DNA from: DATMER01 sp031390755
GTDB taxonomy: Bacteria; Acidobacteriota; Thermoanaerobaculia; Multivoradales; UBA5704
Direction of reading: 5' to 3'
NCBI GenBank assembly: GCA_031390755.1
Contig: JANMTS010000097.1
Coordinates: 85,287-149,286, forward strand
DNA length: 64,000 bases
Each line of letters starts with the position of its first letter. The first letter of the stretch is position 1. Below are positions 35,943-44,030 of the stretch, in pieces. The translations under genes and the position numbers were made by a program. The notes beneath the pieces are model-generated. The model did not search any database, was not told where the DNA came from, and was given only the letters and a program-made list of their open reading frames with translations.

Positions 35943-36716
35943 ATGGCCGGTGCGATTCCGCGGCAGGCTGGTGGCATGTTTCCGAGGCGCGAGTTTCTCG
36001 TCCTCGGGTCCGCTGGTGTTCTTTCCCTTTGCTTTGGAGGCGGAGCGCAAGCTCAATCCCTATCGACCGCTGAAGCCGCGATCCGCCCGATGCCGGTCGG
36101 GTATGTCGACGGCAGCGCCAACGCTCTTTCCCTGCGGCGGTTGCCGCTCGGCATTCTGAGACCCCGCTCCGCGGCCGAGCCCGAGGACGGCGGCTTTCAG
36201 GTCGTCCCCGCGAGCGCTCTGCCCCTGGGAGACACCGGGCTCATCGGCGGCCCCCTGAGGCTCACCATCCATGGCCTCTATCCCCCTGGCGGCGTGCTCC
36301 CGAAGAAGCGGAGCCAGCTTCCCCTGGCGATCGACCTGGATGTCCTCTTTCCCTCTCCCGATCCGGCGTTCCCCGAGCCTCTCCGATTCTTTGCCTGGAG
36401 CTTTCGCCGCCAGCCCGGCTGGAACCCCAGCCCGCCCGTGAGCTTCGTGTTTCCTCTGGACTGGAATGCCTTGCCGGAGCTCGAGATGAGAGTGGTGCCG
36501 GCCAACGGCGGACCGGCGATGACGTTCCGGACCATGTTCACGTTCGACACCGAAACGGGCCGTCCCCGGCTGCTCCGCGGCGCCTACGTGCTGGGCACCA
36601 CGCCGAACGCCTGGCGAAGCGCGGTCCCCCTGAGGAGCCTGGGTCCCGACACACCGCCGAGTCTCGCGTCGGTGCTCCTGTCCGTGGAACCGGAGCCGGC
36701 TGAACCTGAACCCTGA
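35943..36716 (+). CDS. Exported protein of unknown function with Tat-like signal
   Basis: A 257-residue protein; AGGAGGATTTGTC precedes the ATG. The N-terminus has PRREFLVLGSAGVLSLCFGGGAQA, a twin-arginine type signal with an AQA cleavage site. The mature protein is rich in Pro and beta-forming segments (GPLRLTIHGLYPPGG, LPLAIDLDVLFPSPDP, LRFFAWSFRRQPGWNPSPPVSFVFPLDW) and ends in EPEPAEPEP. No known domain was recognised. It lies between the tail-collar genes and a GNAT gene, a neighbourhood that may be functional; the acetyltransferase follows 14 bp downstream. Confidence 0.7.
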   Translation: MAGAIPRQAGGMFPRREFLVLGSAGVLSLCFGGGAQAQSLSTAEAAIRPMPVGYVDGSANALSLRRLPLGILRPRSAAEPEDGGFQVVPASALPLGDTGLIGGPLRLTIHGLYPPGGVLPKKRSQLPLAIDLDVLFPSPDPAFPEPLRFFAWSFRRQPGWNPSPPVSFVFPLDWNALPELEMRVVPANGGPAMTFRTMFTFDTETGRPRLLRGAYVLGTTPNAWRSAVPLRSLGPDTPPSLASVLLSVEPEPAEPEP

Positions 36717-36730
36717 GGGGGAGAAGCCCA

Positions 36731-37258
36731 GTGCCTGACGCCTCCGTCACCGTGCGCCCGATCCAGGAAGAGGACATGGGCTTCCTCTTTCAGCTCTATG
36801 CCAACACCCGGGCCGAGGAGATGGCCATGGTCGTGGACTGGAGCGACGAGCAGAAGCAGGCGTTTCTGCGCATGCAGTTCGAGGCTCAGCACGCCTGGTA
36901 TCAGGAGCACTACAGCGACGCCCAGTTCGGTCTCCTGCTCGTCGACGGCAACCCTGCCGGACGCCTCTATGTCCACCGCCGGGAGACGGAGATCCGCCTG
37001 GTTGACATCTCCCTGGTTCCAGGGGCGCGAGGCCACGGGCTCGGCTCGGCGTTGCTCGGTGAGCTCATGAAGGAAGCGGAGGAGTCGGGCAAGCCGCTGA
37101 CCATCCACGTCGAGAAGTACAACCCGGCCATGAGCCTGTACAACCGGCTGGGCTTCACGACGATCGCGGATCGGGGACCTTACGACCTTCTCGAATGGCG
37201 GCCCGAGTCGGCGGGCCCGAGAACGTCCGATCCCGATCAGTTGAACACGGCTTCGTAG
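36731..37258 (+). CDS. GNAT-family N-acetyltransferase
   Basis: A 175-residue protein starting at GTG behind GGGGGAG. The acetyl-CoA loop is LVPGARGHGLGSALLGELM, with the preceding beta strand EIRLVDISLVPG and the late VEKYNPAMSLYNRLGFTTIADRGPYDLLEW typical of GNAT enzymes. The substrate is unknown; closeness to the tail-collar genes suggests modification of one of their products or targets, which is speculative. Its last 22 bp overlap the convergent DUF6916-like gene. Confidence 0.88.
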   Translation: MPDASVTVRPIQEEDMGFLFQLYANTRAEEMAMVVDWSDEQKQAFLRMQFEAQHAWYQEHYSDAQFGLLLVDGNPAGRLYVHRRETEIRLVDISLVPGARGHGLGSALLGELMKEAEESGKPLTIHVEKYNPAMSLYNRLGFTTIADRGPYDLLEWRPESAGPRTSDPDQLNTAS

Positions 37259-37530
37259 TTCATCCCCTGGGCGTCCGGCCCGATGGTGACGAGAAAGAGA
37301 TCCATCGTTCCCATCACCTCGTGCTCCAGGCGGTAGATCGCCTGCGGAAGCACGGCTCCCTTGGGTCCCCGAAAATGGACGGAGAAGGGTTGCTTCCGCA
37401 GGCCGCCGTGCGCCTCGTGGTTCACGACGTTGAAAAGCTCCGCGTCCAGATATTTCCCCTCGCCGGTCTGAATGCGGAACTTCGAGCCGAGGTGCTCCGA
37501 GAACGACGAGGGCGTCAGATCCTGCAGCAT
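37237..37530 (-). CDS. DUF6916-like small protein
   Basis: A 97-residue protein; GGAGGATTGGC precedes its ATG at 37530. The sequence (MLQDLTPSSFSEHLGSKFRI, then LDAELFNVVNHEAH, PFSVHFRGPKGAVLPQAIYRLEHEVMG and DLFLVTIGPDAQGMNYEAVFN) fits the compact beta-sandwich DUF6916 family, which I associate with tail-collar/GNAT gene neighbourhoods. Function unknown. It is convergent with, and overlaps, the GNAT gene. No signal peptide. Confidence 0.65.
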   Translation of the reverse strand: MLQDLTPSSFSEHLGSKFRIQTGEGKYLDAELFNVVNHEAHGGLRKQPFSVHFRGPKGAVLPQAIYRLEHEVMGTMDLFLVTIGPDAQGMNYEAVFN

Positions 37531-37592
37531 GCCAATCCTCCAAAACTCTCCTGGAAAGAACGGAGGATACCATTGCTGGCAGCGTAACCTGA

Positions 37593-37620
37593 GGGGGAGG
37601 AGAAACCATCCTCCTCCCCC
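37593..37620 (-). terminator. Hairpin after the CRTAC1 gene
   Basis: GGGGGAGGA (37593-37601) pairs with TCCTCCCCC (37612-37620). It lies between the end of the CRTAC1 gene and the DUF6916-like gene, both on the minus strand. No long T-tract follows, so its role as a terminator is moderate. Confidence 0.45.
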
Positions 37621-37634
37621 TGTCCTTCCAGCTT

Positions 37635-39671
37635 TCAGTGGGACTGGTCGTAGGCGTGAAGCGCGCTCGCGCGGAAGCGGGCGGCTTCGCTCGCGCTCAG
37701 CAAGCCCGCGCCCTGAATCTCCGTGAGAGCCTTGTCGACGCAGGTGACGTAGGCCGGACGGTTGGCCCACGGACCGGCAAAGTCGCAGGGGATCTCGGGG
37801 AAGCGCACCCGCTCTCCGGCGGTCACGGCATAGAGACGGTTCTTGACCCGGCCCTGCCATTCGACCTCGATCATCCCGCGCCGCGCCTTGCCCAGGCCGA
37901 AGTGCGCCAGCAGGCTGTCCTGCGACGCATGGCTCGATCCGCCCAGGATCGGCTGGCTGGCCGTGCCGCCGCTGATCCGGGTGAAACGGACCACGGCGCC
38001 GATGCCGTCGCGGTTCGAACGGCCGCCGGTGGTGATCCCGACCGTGCCGATCGTGCCCACGTTGACCGAGTGGTTGCCGTTGCCGCCACTGTTGATCTCG
38101 ATCGCCAGGGTTCCGGGGTTGAGCTGCACGCCGCTCCAGGTGAAGGAGCCGTCGGGCTGCGGAATCCAGGACGGAATCAGGCTGGCCTTCCCCTGATAGG
38201 GGCCGCCCGGCCCGAACGGATAGGGGACCGTCGGGAAGAAGGATGCGCCTTCGACGTCCGAGACCGAGACGATGTCCTCGAAGCCGTCGCCGTTGAGATC
38301 GCCCGCGGCGACGCCATGGTCGTTGCGGCGCAACGCATCCACCGAGCCGTCATGGGCGTCGAAGTCGACATGGAAGTGAGCATGGCCGTCGTTGTTGAGC
38401 AGCGTGCGGGGGTTCGAGCGGTCGACGATCGGACCCGTGTCGAAACCGCCGTAGGATGCGATGTCGAAGTCGCCGTCGTTGTCATAGTCGAGCGCCGACG
38501 TTCCCCACGACCAGCCGGAAGCGAGAACCTCCGGATTCACGCCAGGGTCGCTGAAATGCCCCTTGCCGTCGTTGAGGAACCAGCGGGACGTGAGATCGCC
38601 GTTGGTGTAGGGGAGCCCGAACAGGATCTCGATCCAGTCGCCCACATTCGTGGAGTAGAAATCGATGGTGCCGTTGCCGTCGAAGTCCGCCACAGCCATG
38701 CCCATGTAGTCGCCGGGCCAGGTCAGGCCCGCCTTGGCCGTGACGTCCGTGAAGTGGGCCGTGCCATCATTCTGATAGAAGCGCATGAACCCCCGGTTGA
38801 AGCCGCCGTACTTGAAGAAGGGAATCGCGCCCTGGTCGTTCGCCACGAGGATGTCGGCATCGCCGTCGCTGTCGTAGTCGAAGATCGTCACGCCCCAGCT
38901 GATGTCCTGGAAGTTCTGGATGCCCGAGGTGGCGCTGACATCCTTGAAGCGGTTGCCGCCCTGGTTCAGGAAGAGCTGGTTGTACTCGTTGAGCGCCCAG
39001 GGCTCGACGACGATCGCCGCCTTCGACACCCAGTCGAACGTATTGCCCACGAACACGTCGAGCAGCCCGTCTCCGTTGAGATCACCGAATGCGCACGACG
39101 CGGGAGTGAAGTCGTCGCCGTTCGCGATCTCGCTGCCGGCCTTCTGGCTGATGTCGACGAACTGCCCGCCCTGGTTCTCGTAGAGCCGCTTGGGCTGCCG
39201 GCGTCCCAGAACCAGCAGGTCGGGGTCGCCGTCGTTGTCGATGTCGCCGAAGCAGGTTCCGGTCGAGTCCTGCTCGGTGACCGCGGCGCCTGCCGCGTCG
39301 GGCACCAACTCCAGCGAGAAATGGCCGCTTTGCGCCAGCCGGTTCCGATAGAGGCTGTTGGCCTTGCCGGGACCGTCGGTCACATAGAGATCGACGTCGC
39401 CGTCGCCGTCGTAGTCGAGGAGGGCGACGCCAGCGGCGCCGTTGCTCTTCATCGGGTAGTCGAACAGCAGAGTGCCGAGCGTCGCGTTGCCGCGCTGCTG
39501 CAGCTCCTCGACCAGGGCCTTGGTGGTCGACGGCCCGCGTTGATAGGTGATGCCGTTCTCCGGCGTGGCGACGTTGTGGAAGGTGACGCCGCCCAGGGGC
39601 TGCGCCGGGAGGGGAAGCGCCGAGGCGGCGAGAGCGAGGCCGAGGACGGCCGAAGCGAGAATTCGATTCAT
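37635..39671 (-). CDS. Secreted CRTAC1-type FG-GAP repeat protein
   Basis: A 678-residue protein with a signal peptide (MNRILASAVLGLALAASALPLPAQ). At least six FG-GAP/VCBS blades with calcium-type loops are seen (LLDYDGDGDVDLY, GDIDNDGDPDLLV, GDLNGDGLLDVFV, FDYDSDGDADILV, DFDGNGTIDFYS, LDYDNDGDFDIAS), which should close as a beta-propeller. The C-terminus is an ASPIC/UnbV-like domain (SNRDGIGAVVRFTR, SSHASQDSLLAHFGLGKA, VEWQGRVKNRLYAV). Such proteins are exported and bind protein or glycan partners. It is 13 bp behind the haloperoxidase gene and likely in the same operon. Confidence 0.9.
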   Translation of the reverse strand: MNRILASAVLGLALAASALPLPAQPLGGVTFHNVATPENGITYQRGPSTTKALVEELQQRGNATLGTLLFDYPMKSNGAAGVALLDYDGDGDVDLYVTDGPGKANSLYRNRLAQSGHFSLELVPDAAGAAVTEQDSTGTCFGDIDNDGDPDLLVLGRRQPKRLYENQGGQFVDISQKAGSEIANGDDFTPASCAFGDLNGDGLLDVFVGNTFDWVSKAAIVVEPWALNEYNQLFLNQGGNRFKDVSATSGIQNFQDISWGVTIFDYDSDGDADILVANDQGAIPFFKYGGFNRGFMRFYQNDGTAHFTDVTAKAGLTWPGDYMGMAVADFDGNGTIDFYSTNVGDWIEILFGLPYTNGDLTSRWFLNDGKGHFSDPGVNPEVLASGWSWGTSALDYDNDGDFDIASYGGFDTGPIVDRSNPRTLLNNDGHAHFHVDFDAHDGSVDALRRNDHGVAAGDLNGDGFEDIVSVSDVEGASFFPTVPYPFGPGGPYQGKASLIPSWIPQPDGSFTWSGVQLNPGTLAIEINSGGNGNHSVNVGTIGTVGITTGGRSNRDGIGAVVRFTRISGGTASQPILGGSSHASQDSLLAHFGLGKARRGMIEVEWQGRVKNRLYAVTAGERVRFPEIPCDFAGPWANRPAYVTCVDKALTEIQGAGLLSASEAARFRASALHAYDQSH

Positions 39672-39684
39672 GGTCCTGGCCTCC

Positions 39685-41427
39685 TCAGATGGTGATCTTC
39701 GTGCCGTCGAAGCGGGTGAACGTGGAGCCGGAATACGTCTCCGGGAAGAGAGGACGCTGGTCCTTCAGGATGCTGATCGCGAGCTCCTCGCCCAGGCGCA
39801 ACGAATTCATCGCGTCCGAGCGCCAGTGGACGCCGGAGATGTTGCGGCCGGTCGCGATGTTCGAGGCGAGCTTGTTGAGCTCGCCGCCCACGGTAAGCGG
39901 CGGCCCCTGGTAGGGCACCAGATCGAGCCCGTCCGGCGTCGGGATGACCGGCTGGTTGATGACGAACCGCTCGTCATAGAACCACTTCAGGATGGTGACG
40001 CAGGCGCCGGCCACGGTGGCGTGTCCCGCCGTGTAGGAGGGGTGAGTCGGGCACCCCTCGGGGAATGCCGCGGGCAGCAGGGCCGTGCCGTTCGCGCTGA
40101 GCAGCCGGTCGACCACTGTCGACTCCACGATGTCCCGATGCAGGGCGCCGGGATAGCGGTTGCTGGTGACCTGGTGATGGACCCGGCCGCCGAACTCTTC
40201 CGGCCGCAGGCGCCGGTGGACCTGCCACTTCTGATGCCAGGTGGCCTTGAGGGCGCGGGTCGCCACCTCACAGACCAGAGTCTTGATGTGCGGGCCGCCC
40301 CAGCAGGTGAAGCCCGTTTGGTTGCGCACCGACAGGTAGGGATTGCCCGGATTGAGAGGAGCGCCGATGCCGCCGTCCGTCTCCGGGTCGAAGATGTTCT
40401 GCGGCGAGCCGAGGATCAGGCAGGCGGTGAAGTAGGCCTGGAACAGGACGTCGATGTGGACCCACTCGCCGAGATCCCGGCCGTTCCGGATGTGGCGGCG
40501 CACCGGGTCCGGGAGCAGGAAGACCGAGCCGAAGCCGTTCTGGCTCTCCAGCCAGTCCGAATACCGGGTCAGATGATCGCTCCCGGGGAGCTGCGTCTGG
40601 ATCTTGCGGTCGATGTACTCCGCCCCGAACGGCGTCGGCAGCCAGAGGAACTGCGAGATGTAGGGGCCGTCCAGGCAGCCGGGCAGCGGATCGCGGAACA
40701 GCGTCGCCGGGGTCACCTTGCCGTTGACCTTCGCGCCCTTGAAACTGGACAGCGCGTTGAGGCCCGTCACTGCGTCGTCCACCTCCGGGTTTCCGGCGGC
40801 GTAGTCGAGGAAGTTGACGTCGCGGAGCAGGGCCATCCAGTACAGCTCGACGCCCTCGCCCGCCTCCTCGGCGCTGGCGAGCGCCGGTGCCGGCGGCGCC
40901 GTGATGTCCCAGGCGTCCATCCCTTCCAGGTCGAACGCCAGGCCGCCCATCGGGTTCGTGAGCCTCCGGCCGCCGCTGGTCCGGATCGCCGCGAAGTCCT
41001 TCGGATCTCCACTCGCGTTGGCCGCGAGCAGGCCGGCATAGGCGTCCAGGTCCACCTCGCCGAACGCGTTGTGAGGAAGTCCCTTGGAGTAGTTCCCGAT
41101 CCGGTTGGGATAGCGGGCTTCATCTCCGTTCGAGGTGTGCGGAACCAGCGGCTTGCTGCGATGGGACTTCGCCGTCTGCATGCGGATCTGGTAGGCCCGC
41201 TCGCGCCGGGCCGCCATTTTCGCCGTCTGAGGCGATCGGCTGGCTGCCTCTTCCAGAGGGCTCGCCTCTGTTCCACCGGCCCGTGGGCTCTCGCCCGCGG
41301 CTCCGGCCGTCGATCCGACCGACAAGGCGACCGCCGCCCCGCCCACTCCGCCGAGGAACCGGCGGCGGCTGAGCGGTTCGGTCTTCGTGACCGGGTCTGC
41401 AGAGATGGACAACTCGTCTCCAGACAT
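39685..41427 (-). CDS. Vanadium-dependent haloperoxidase / PAP2-fold protein
   Basis: A 580-residue protein starting at MSGDEL (GGAGATTAGCGCA before the ATG). A Tat signal (SRRRFLGGVGGAAVALSVG) predicts export in folded form. The vanadate/phosphate site motifs are present in order: WQVHRRLRPEEFG (K/R-x6-RP), PSYTAGHATVAGA (SGH replaced by AGH) and SGVHWRSDAMNSLRLG (R-x5-H-x3-D variant). Exported bacterial haloperoxidases oxidise halides with H2O2 or have phosphatase-like activity. It is co-transcribed with the CRTAC1 gene. Confidence 0.85.
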   Translation of the reverse strand: MSGDELSISADPVTKTEPLSRRRFLGGVGGAAVALSVGSTAGAAGESPRAGGTEASPLEEAASRSPQTAKMAARRERAYQIRMQTAKSHRSKPLVPHTSNGDEARYPNRIGNYSKGLPHNAFGEVDLDAYAGLLAANASGDPKDFAAIRTSGGRRLTNPMGGLAFDLEGMDAWDITAPPAPALASAEEAGEGVELYWMALLRDVNFLDYAAGNPEVDDAVTGLNALSSFKGAKVNGKVTPATLFRDPLPGCLDGPYISQFLWLPTPFGAEYIDRKIQTQLPGSDHLTRYSDWLESQNGFGSVFLLPDPVRRHIRNGRDLGEWVHIDVLFQAYFTACLILGSPQNIFDPETDGGIGAPLNPGNPYLSVRNQTGFTCWGGPHIKTLVCEVATRALKATWHQKWQVHRRLRPEEFGGRVHHQVTSNRYPGALHRDIVESTVVDRLLSANGTALLPAAFPEGCPTHPSYTAGHATVAGACVTILKWFYDERFVINQPVIPTPDGLDLVPYQGPPLTVGGELNKLASNIATGRNISGVHWRSDAMNSLRLGEELAISILKDQRPLFPETYSGSTFTRFDGTKITI

Positions 41428-41457
41428 TGCGCTAATCTCCGTAAAAACGGGCATCCG

Positions 41458-41477
41458 CCTGCCGGCAGACCGGCAGG
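41458..41477. other. Perfect hairpin upstream of the haloperoxidase gene
   Basis: CCTGCCGG (41458-41465) and CCGGCAGG (41470-41477) pair with a CAGA loop. It lies about 30 bp before the haloperoxidase start, in the 164-bp gap after the DUF3179 gene. It could be a terminator for that gene or a leader structure. Confidence 0.4.
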
Positions 41478-41591
41478 GCACGGCCCAGACGTTATTTCCT
41501 CCTGGCTAATGTTCGAACTAACAGCTCGGGCGAGTATAGACGGATCGTGGCAGGATTTACAGCGTTGATGACTGTGGATGCTAAAGAAGGC

Positions 41592-42740
41592 TCAGAGGCG
41601 GACTTCGGTCTCGCTGTAGAAGTTGACCCAGATGAGCCAGAGGACGCGGCTCGCATGGGGAACGCGTTTCGCCCTGCCGCCGCCCGGCAGCAGGCCGCGG
41701 GCGTCCACGTCCCGCACCTCGCCCTCGAACACGTCCACGAAGCCGAATTCGCGGAAATTCTTTACAGTAATTGCTGTTCCCCCGATCGACTCCGTGACCG
41801 AGTCTCCCTGCCGGCTGAGGTGCCCGAGGGTGAAGGCGACCGCCTGCCCGCCGAGATCCACTCCGTAGATCTCTTCCTTGGGAGGAAGCCGCGGATCCGT
41901 ATGGCGCAGGGTCGGAAACACCGGCCGGGGGTTCGCCGGATCGTGGAGGCCGCCTTTCCCGAAAAGCTGGCCCTGCATCATCTTGCGCACCTGGCGATCG
42001 ACGACGCTCCGGGGCGGGTTGAAGAAGACGAGCCCCTGGGGGTAGAGCCTCTGAAACGACGCCAGCGGCATCATGGCCGCGGGCAGCGGTTCCATCCGGA
42101 GGCCGCCCGTCGCGCCCCGTCCGTAGATCTGCTCGATCGGCTCCTGGGTGGTGCTGTCGAACAGAACCAGGTTGTTCTCCAGCTGGGTCATCACCTTGAG
42201 GTCGACCGGCGCGCCGCCGAGCTCGCCGCGGTAGGCCATCCCCAGGTGGGAGAGGCCGCAGTAGGTCATCACCAACGGCTCGCCGCCCACCGTGTCTCCG
42301 GCCACGTGGGGCTGCAGCATCCACAGGCTGGGAAATGCCCGCGCATCGCCGCCGATCTCGACCGCGAGCACCTCGGCGTCCGAGGGGAGATGCCCTGCGG
42401 CTTCGGCGGCCGGAACGTAGCGGGCCGAATGCTGCTGCGTGCGGAACATCACGTAGGTCGGCGCCAGGAACCCGGCGAAGAACGGGAGCGCGAACGCCGC
42501 CGCATAGGGTGCCAGCGCCCATCCGGGCACGGTCTGCTGCGAGAGCCCCAGGAACAGCGCTGCCGCGAAGCCGGCGAGCCCCACGGCCATCAGGGGGAAG
42601 CGCACGCGAAACACCCCGTACGTGAACGAGCGGGGAAACGAGACCACCCACTGGCCGACATCCCCGAGAGCGAGGAGTCCGAGCAGCGCCGCGGTCAGAG
42701 AGAGCACCGCGCAGGCGTAGAAGAGAGGCGTGGGGGCCAT
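41592..42740 (-). CDS. DUF3179 membrane protein
   Basis: A 382-residue protein. Three hydrophobic stretches (residues about 8-28, 48-66 and 74-93) anchor it; the rest matches DUF3179: PTYVMFRTQQHSARYVPAAEA, VLAVEIGGDARAFPSLWMLQPHVAGDTVGGEPLVMTYCGLSHLGMAYR, NNLVLFDSTTQEPIEQIYGRGATG and GVDLGGQAVAFTLGHL. The conserved VMTYC is a candidate active or metal site. Function unknown. It lies upstream of the haloperoxidase-CRTAC1 pair on the same strand, separated by 164 bp. Confidence 0.85.
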   Translation of the reverse strand: MAPTPLFYACAVLSLTAALLGLLALGDVGQWVVSFPRSFTYGVFRVRFPLMAVGLAGFAAALFLGLSQQTVPGWALAPYAAAFALPFFAGFLAPTYVMFRTQQHSARYVPAAEAAGHLPSDAEVLAVEIGGDARAFPSLWMLQPHVAGDTVGGEPLVMTYCGLSHLGMAYRGELGGAPVDLKVMTQLENNLVLFDSTTQEPIEQIYGRGATGGLRMEPLPAAMMPLASFQRLYPQGLVFFNPPRSVVDRQVRKMMQGQLFGKGGLHDPANPRPVFPTLRHTDPRLPPKEEIYGVDLGGQAVAFTLGHLSRQGDSVTESIGGTAITVKNFREFGFVDVFEGEVRDVDARGLLPGGGRAKRVPHASRVLWLIWVNFYSETEVRL

Positions 42741-42759
42741 GTCCGCTTCCGGCGATCCT

Positions 42760-43803
42760 CTAGGCCTTCTCGGTCGACGAGCTCATCAGCACGCTCAACG
42801 GGCGCAGCGCCTCGATGTTCGCGCAGACGATCTTGATCGTCGAGGTGATCGGGACGGCGAGGATCATGCCCCACGCGCCCCAGAGCCAGCCCCAGAAGAT
42901 GAGGGAGATCAACACGAGCACCGGGCTCAGGTCCAGGCTCGTGCCCATGATCCGCGGCTCGATCACGTTGCCGATGAAGAACTGCAAGGCGGCGTTGAGC
43001 ACGGCGGCGAGCAGGGCCCGGCCCGGCGAGTCGAACTGCAGGAAGACGAAGATCGTCGGCAGGCCCACCGAGATCACCGCGCCCACATGGGGGATGTAGT
43101 GTGAGATGAACGTCAGGAACCCCCAGAGCGGCGCGAAGTCCACCCCGAGCATCGCCAGGAGCACGGTGACCAGCAACCCGTTGATCAGGTTGACCATCGT
43201 CTTGGTGACCAGGTACTTCCGCACCTGCGCCTCGATGTTGGCGATCACCGTCGACACCCTCTCGGCGTTGTGGGTCAGCGCCCGCTCCAGCTTGGATGGA
43301 AAGCTCTCGCTGGCTGAGACGAGGAAGACCAGGTAGAGGATGACCAGGAACATCTCGTTGAAGAAGACCAGGAACGAGCCGATCCCCGCTGCGACGATCC
43401 CGGTCATCGAAGACATCTCCACGGCTTCCTGCCAGCGGAAGCCTTCGACGGTTTCCCGCAGGGCGGGGATCGTCGTCACCAGGCGGTCCACCGAGTCCTG
43501 AACCAACCCGCCGAGCCGGGCCTCGTAGCGCGGGAGACTCTCGCGGAACGACATGGCGCTGGAGTAGATCACCCAGGAGAATGCGAACAGAATGGCGGAC
43601 ACGGCCACCAGCATGACCAGGATGGCCACCCCCGAGGGGACCCGGCGCCGGCGCAGAGCCGCGATGCCGGGAGAGAAGATCTGGGAGAGGAAGACCGCCA
43701 CCACGAACGGCAGCAGAATCGCCTTCAACAGGTGCAACACGAATCCCAGGGCGAGAAACACCAGGATCCCCAGGAACACCTCCGTCAGCTTGGTGTCGCG
43801 CAT
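42760..43803 (-). CDS. AI-2E family (PerM/YdiK-like) transporter
   Basis: A 347-residue membrane protein starting at MRDTKLTEVF (AAGGGGGAGTCG before the ATG; an upstream in-frame start is less likely). It has the family's layout: two N-terminal helices (FLGILVFLALGFVLHLL, ILLPFVVAVFLSQI), a helix near VAILVMLVAVSAILFAFSWVIY, a long amphipathic middle, and C-terminal helices with FAPLWGFLTFISHYIPHVGAVISVGLPTIFVF and VIEPRIMGTSLDLSPVLVLISLIFWGWLWGAWGMILAVPI, which contain the conserved IPHVGA and EPRIMG segments. Members export small molecules or ions; substrate unknown. Confidence 0.9.
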   Translation of the reverse strand: MRDTKLTEVFLGILVFLALGFVLHLLKAILLPFVVAVFLSQIFSPGIAALRRRRVPSGVAILVMLVAVSAILFAFSWVIYSSAMSFRESLPRYEARLGGLVQDSVDRLVTTIPALRETVEGFRWQEAVEMSSMTGIVAAGIGSFLVFFNEMFLVILYLVFLVSASESFPSKLERALTHNAERVSTVIANIEAQVRKYLVTKTMVNLINGLLVTVLLAMLGVDFAPLWGFLTFISHYIPHVGAVISVGLPTIFVFLQFDSPGRALLAAVLNAALQFFIGNVIEPRIMGTSLDLSPVLVLISLIFWGWLWGAWGMILAVPITSTIKIVCANIEALRPLSVLMSSSTEKA

Positions 43804-43884
43804 CGACTCCCCCTTGATCTGCACAGGTCTGGCCCGGAGCCTAACATGCCCACACCCAAGCCTCACATCGAGAGCGGGCGGGGG

Positions 43885-43996
43885 GCTCCCTCTCCCCCGG
43901 CATGGGGGAGAGGGTCGGGGAGAGGGGGGATGTGATCAGCCGCTCCCTCTCCCCCGGCACGGGGGAGAGGGCCGGGGAGAGGGGGGATGGGATCAA
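43885..43996. repeat. GC-rich tandem repeat R5
   Basis: Two 57-bp units begin with GCTCCCTCTCCCCCGGCA at 43885 and 43942, each a CCCTCTCCCCCG/CGGGGGAGAGGG hairpin followed by CGGGGAGAGGGGGGATG. The unit is the same as that of R4 near 25700 in reverse orientation. It lies between the divergent AI-2E transporter and kup genes. Confidence 0.7.
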
Positions 43997-44030
43997 CCAT
44001 CAACCCCAACTGTGATAGCGTCTCCGGCCC

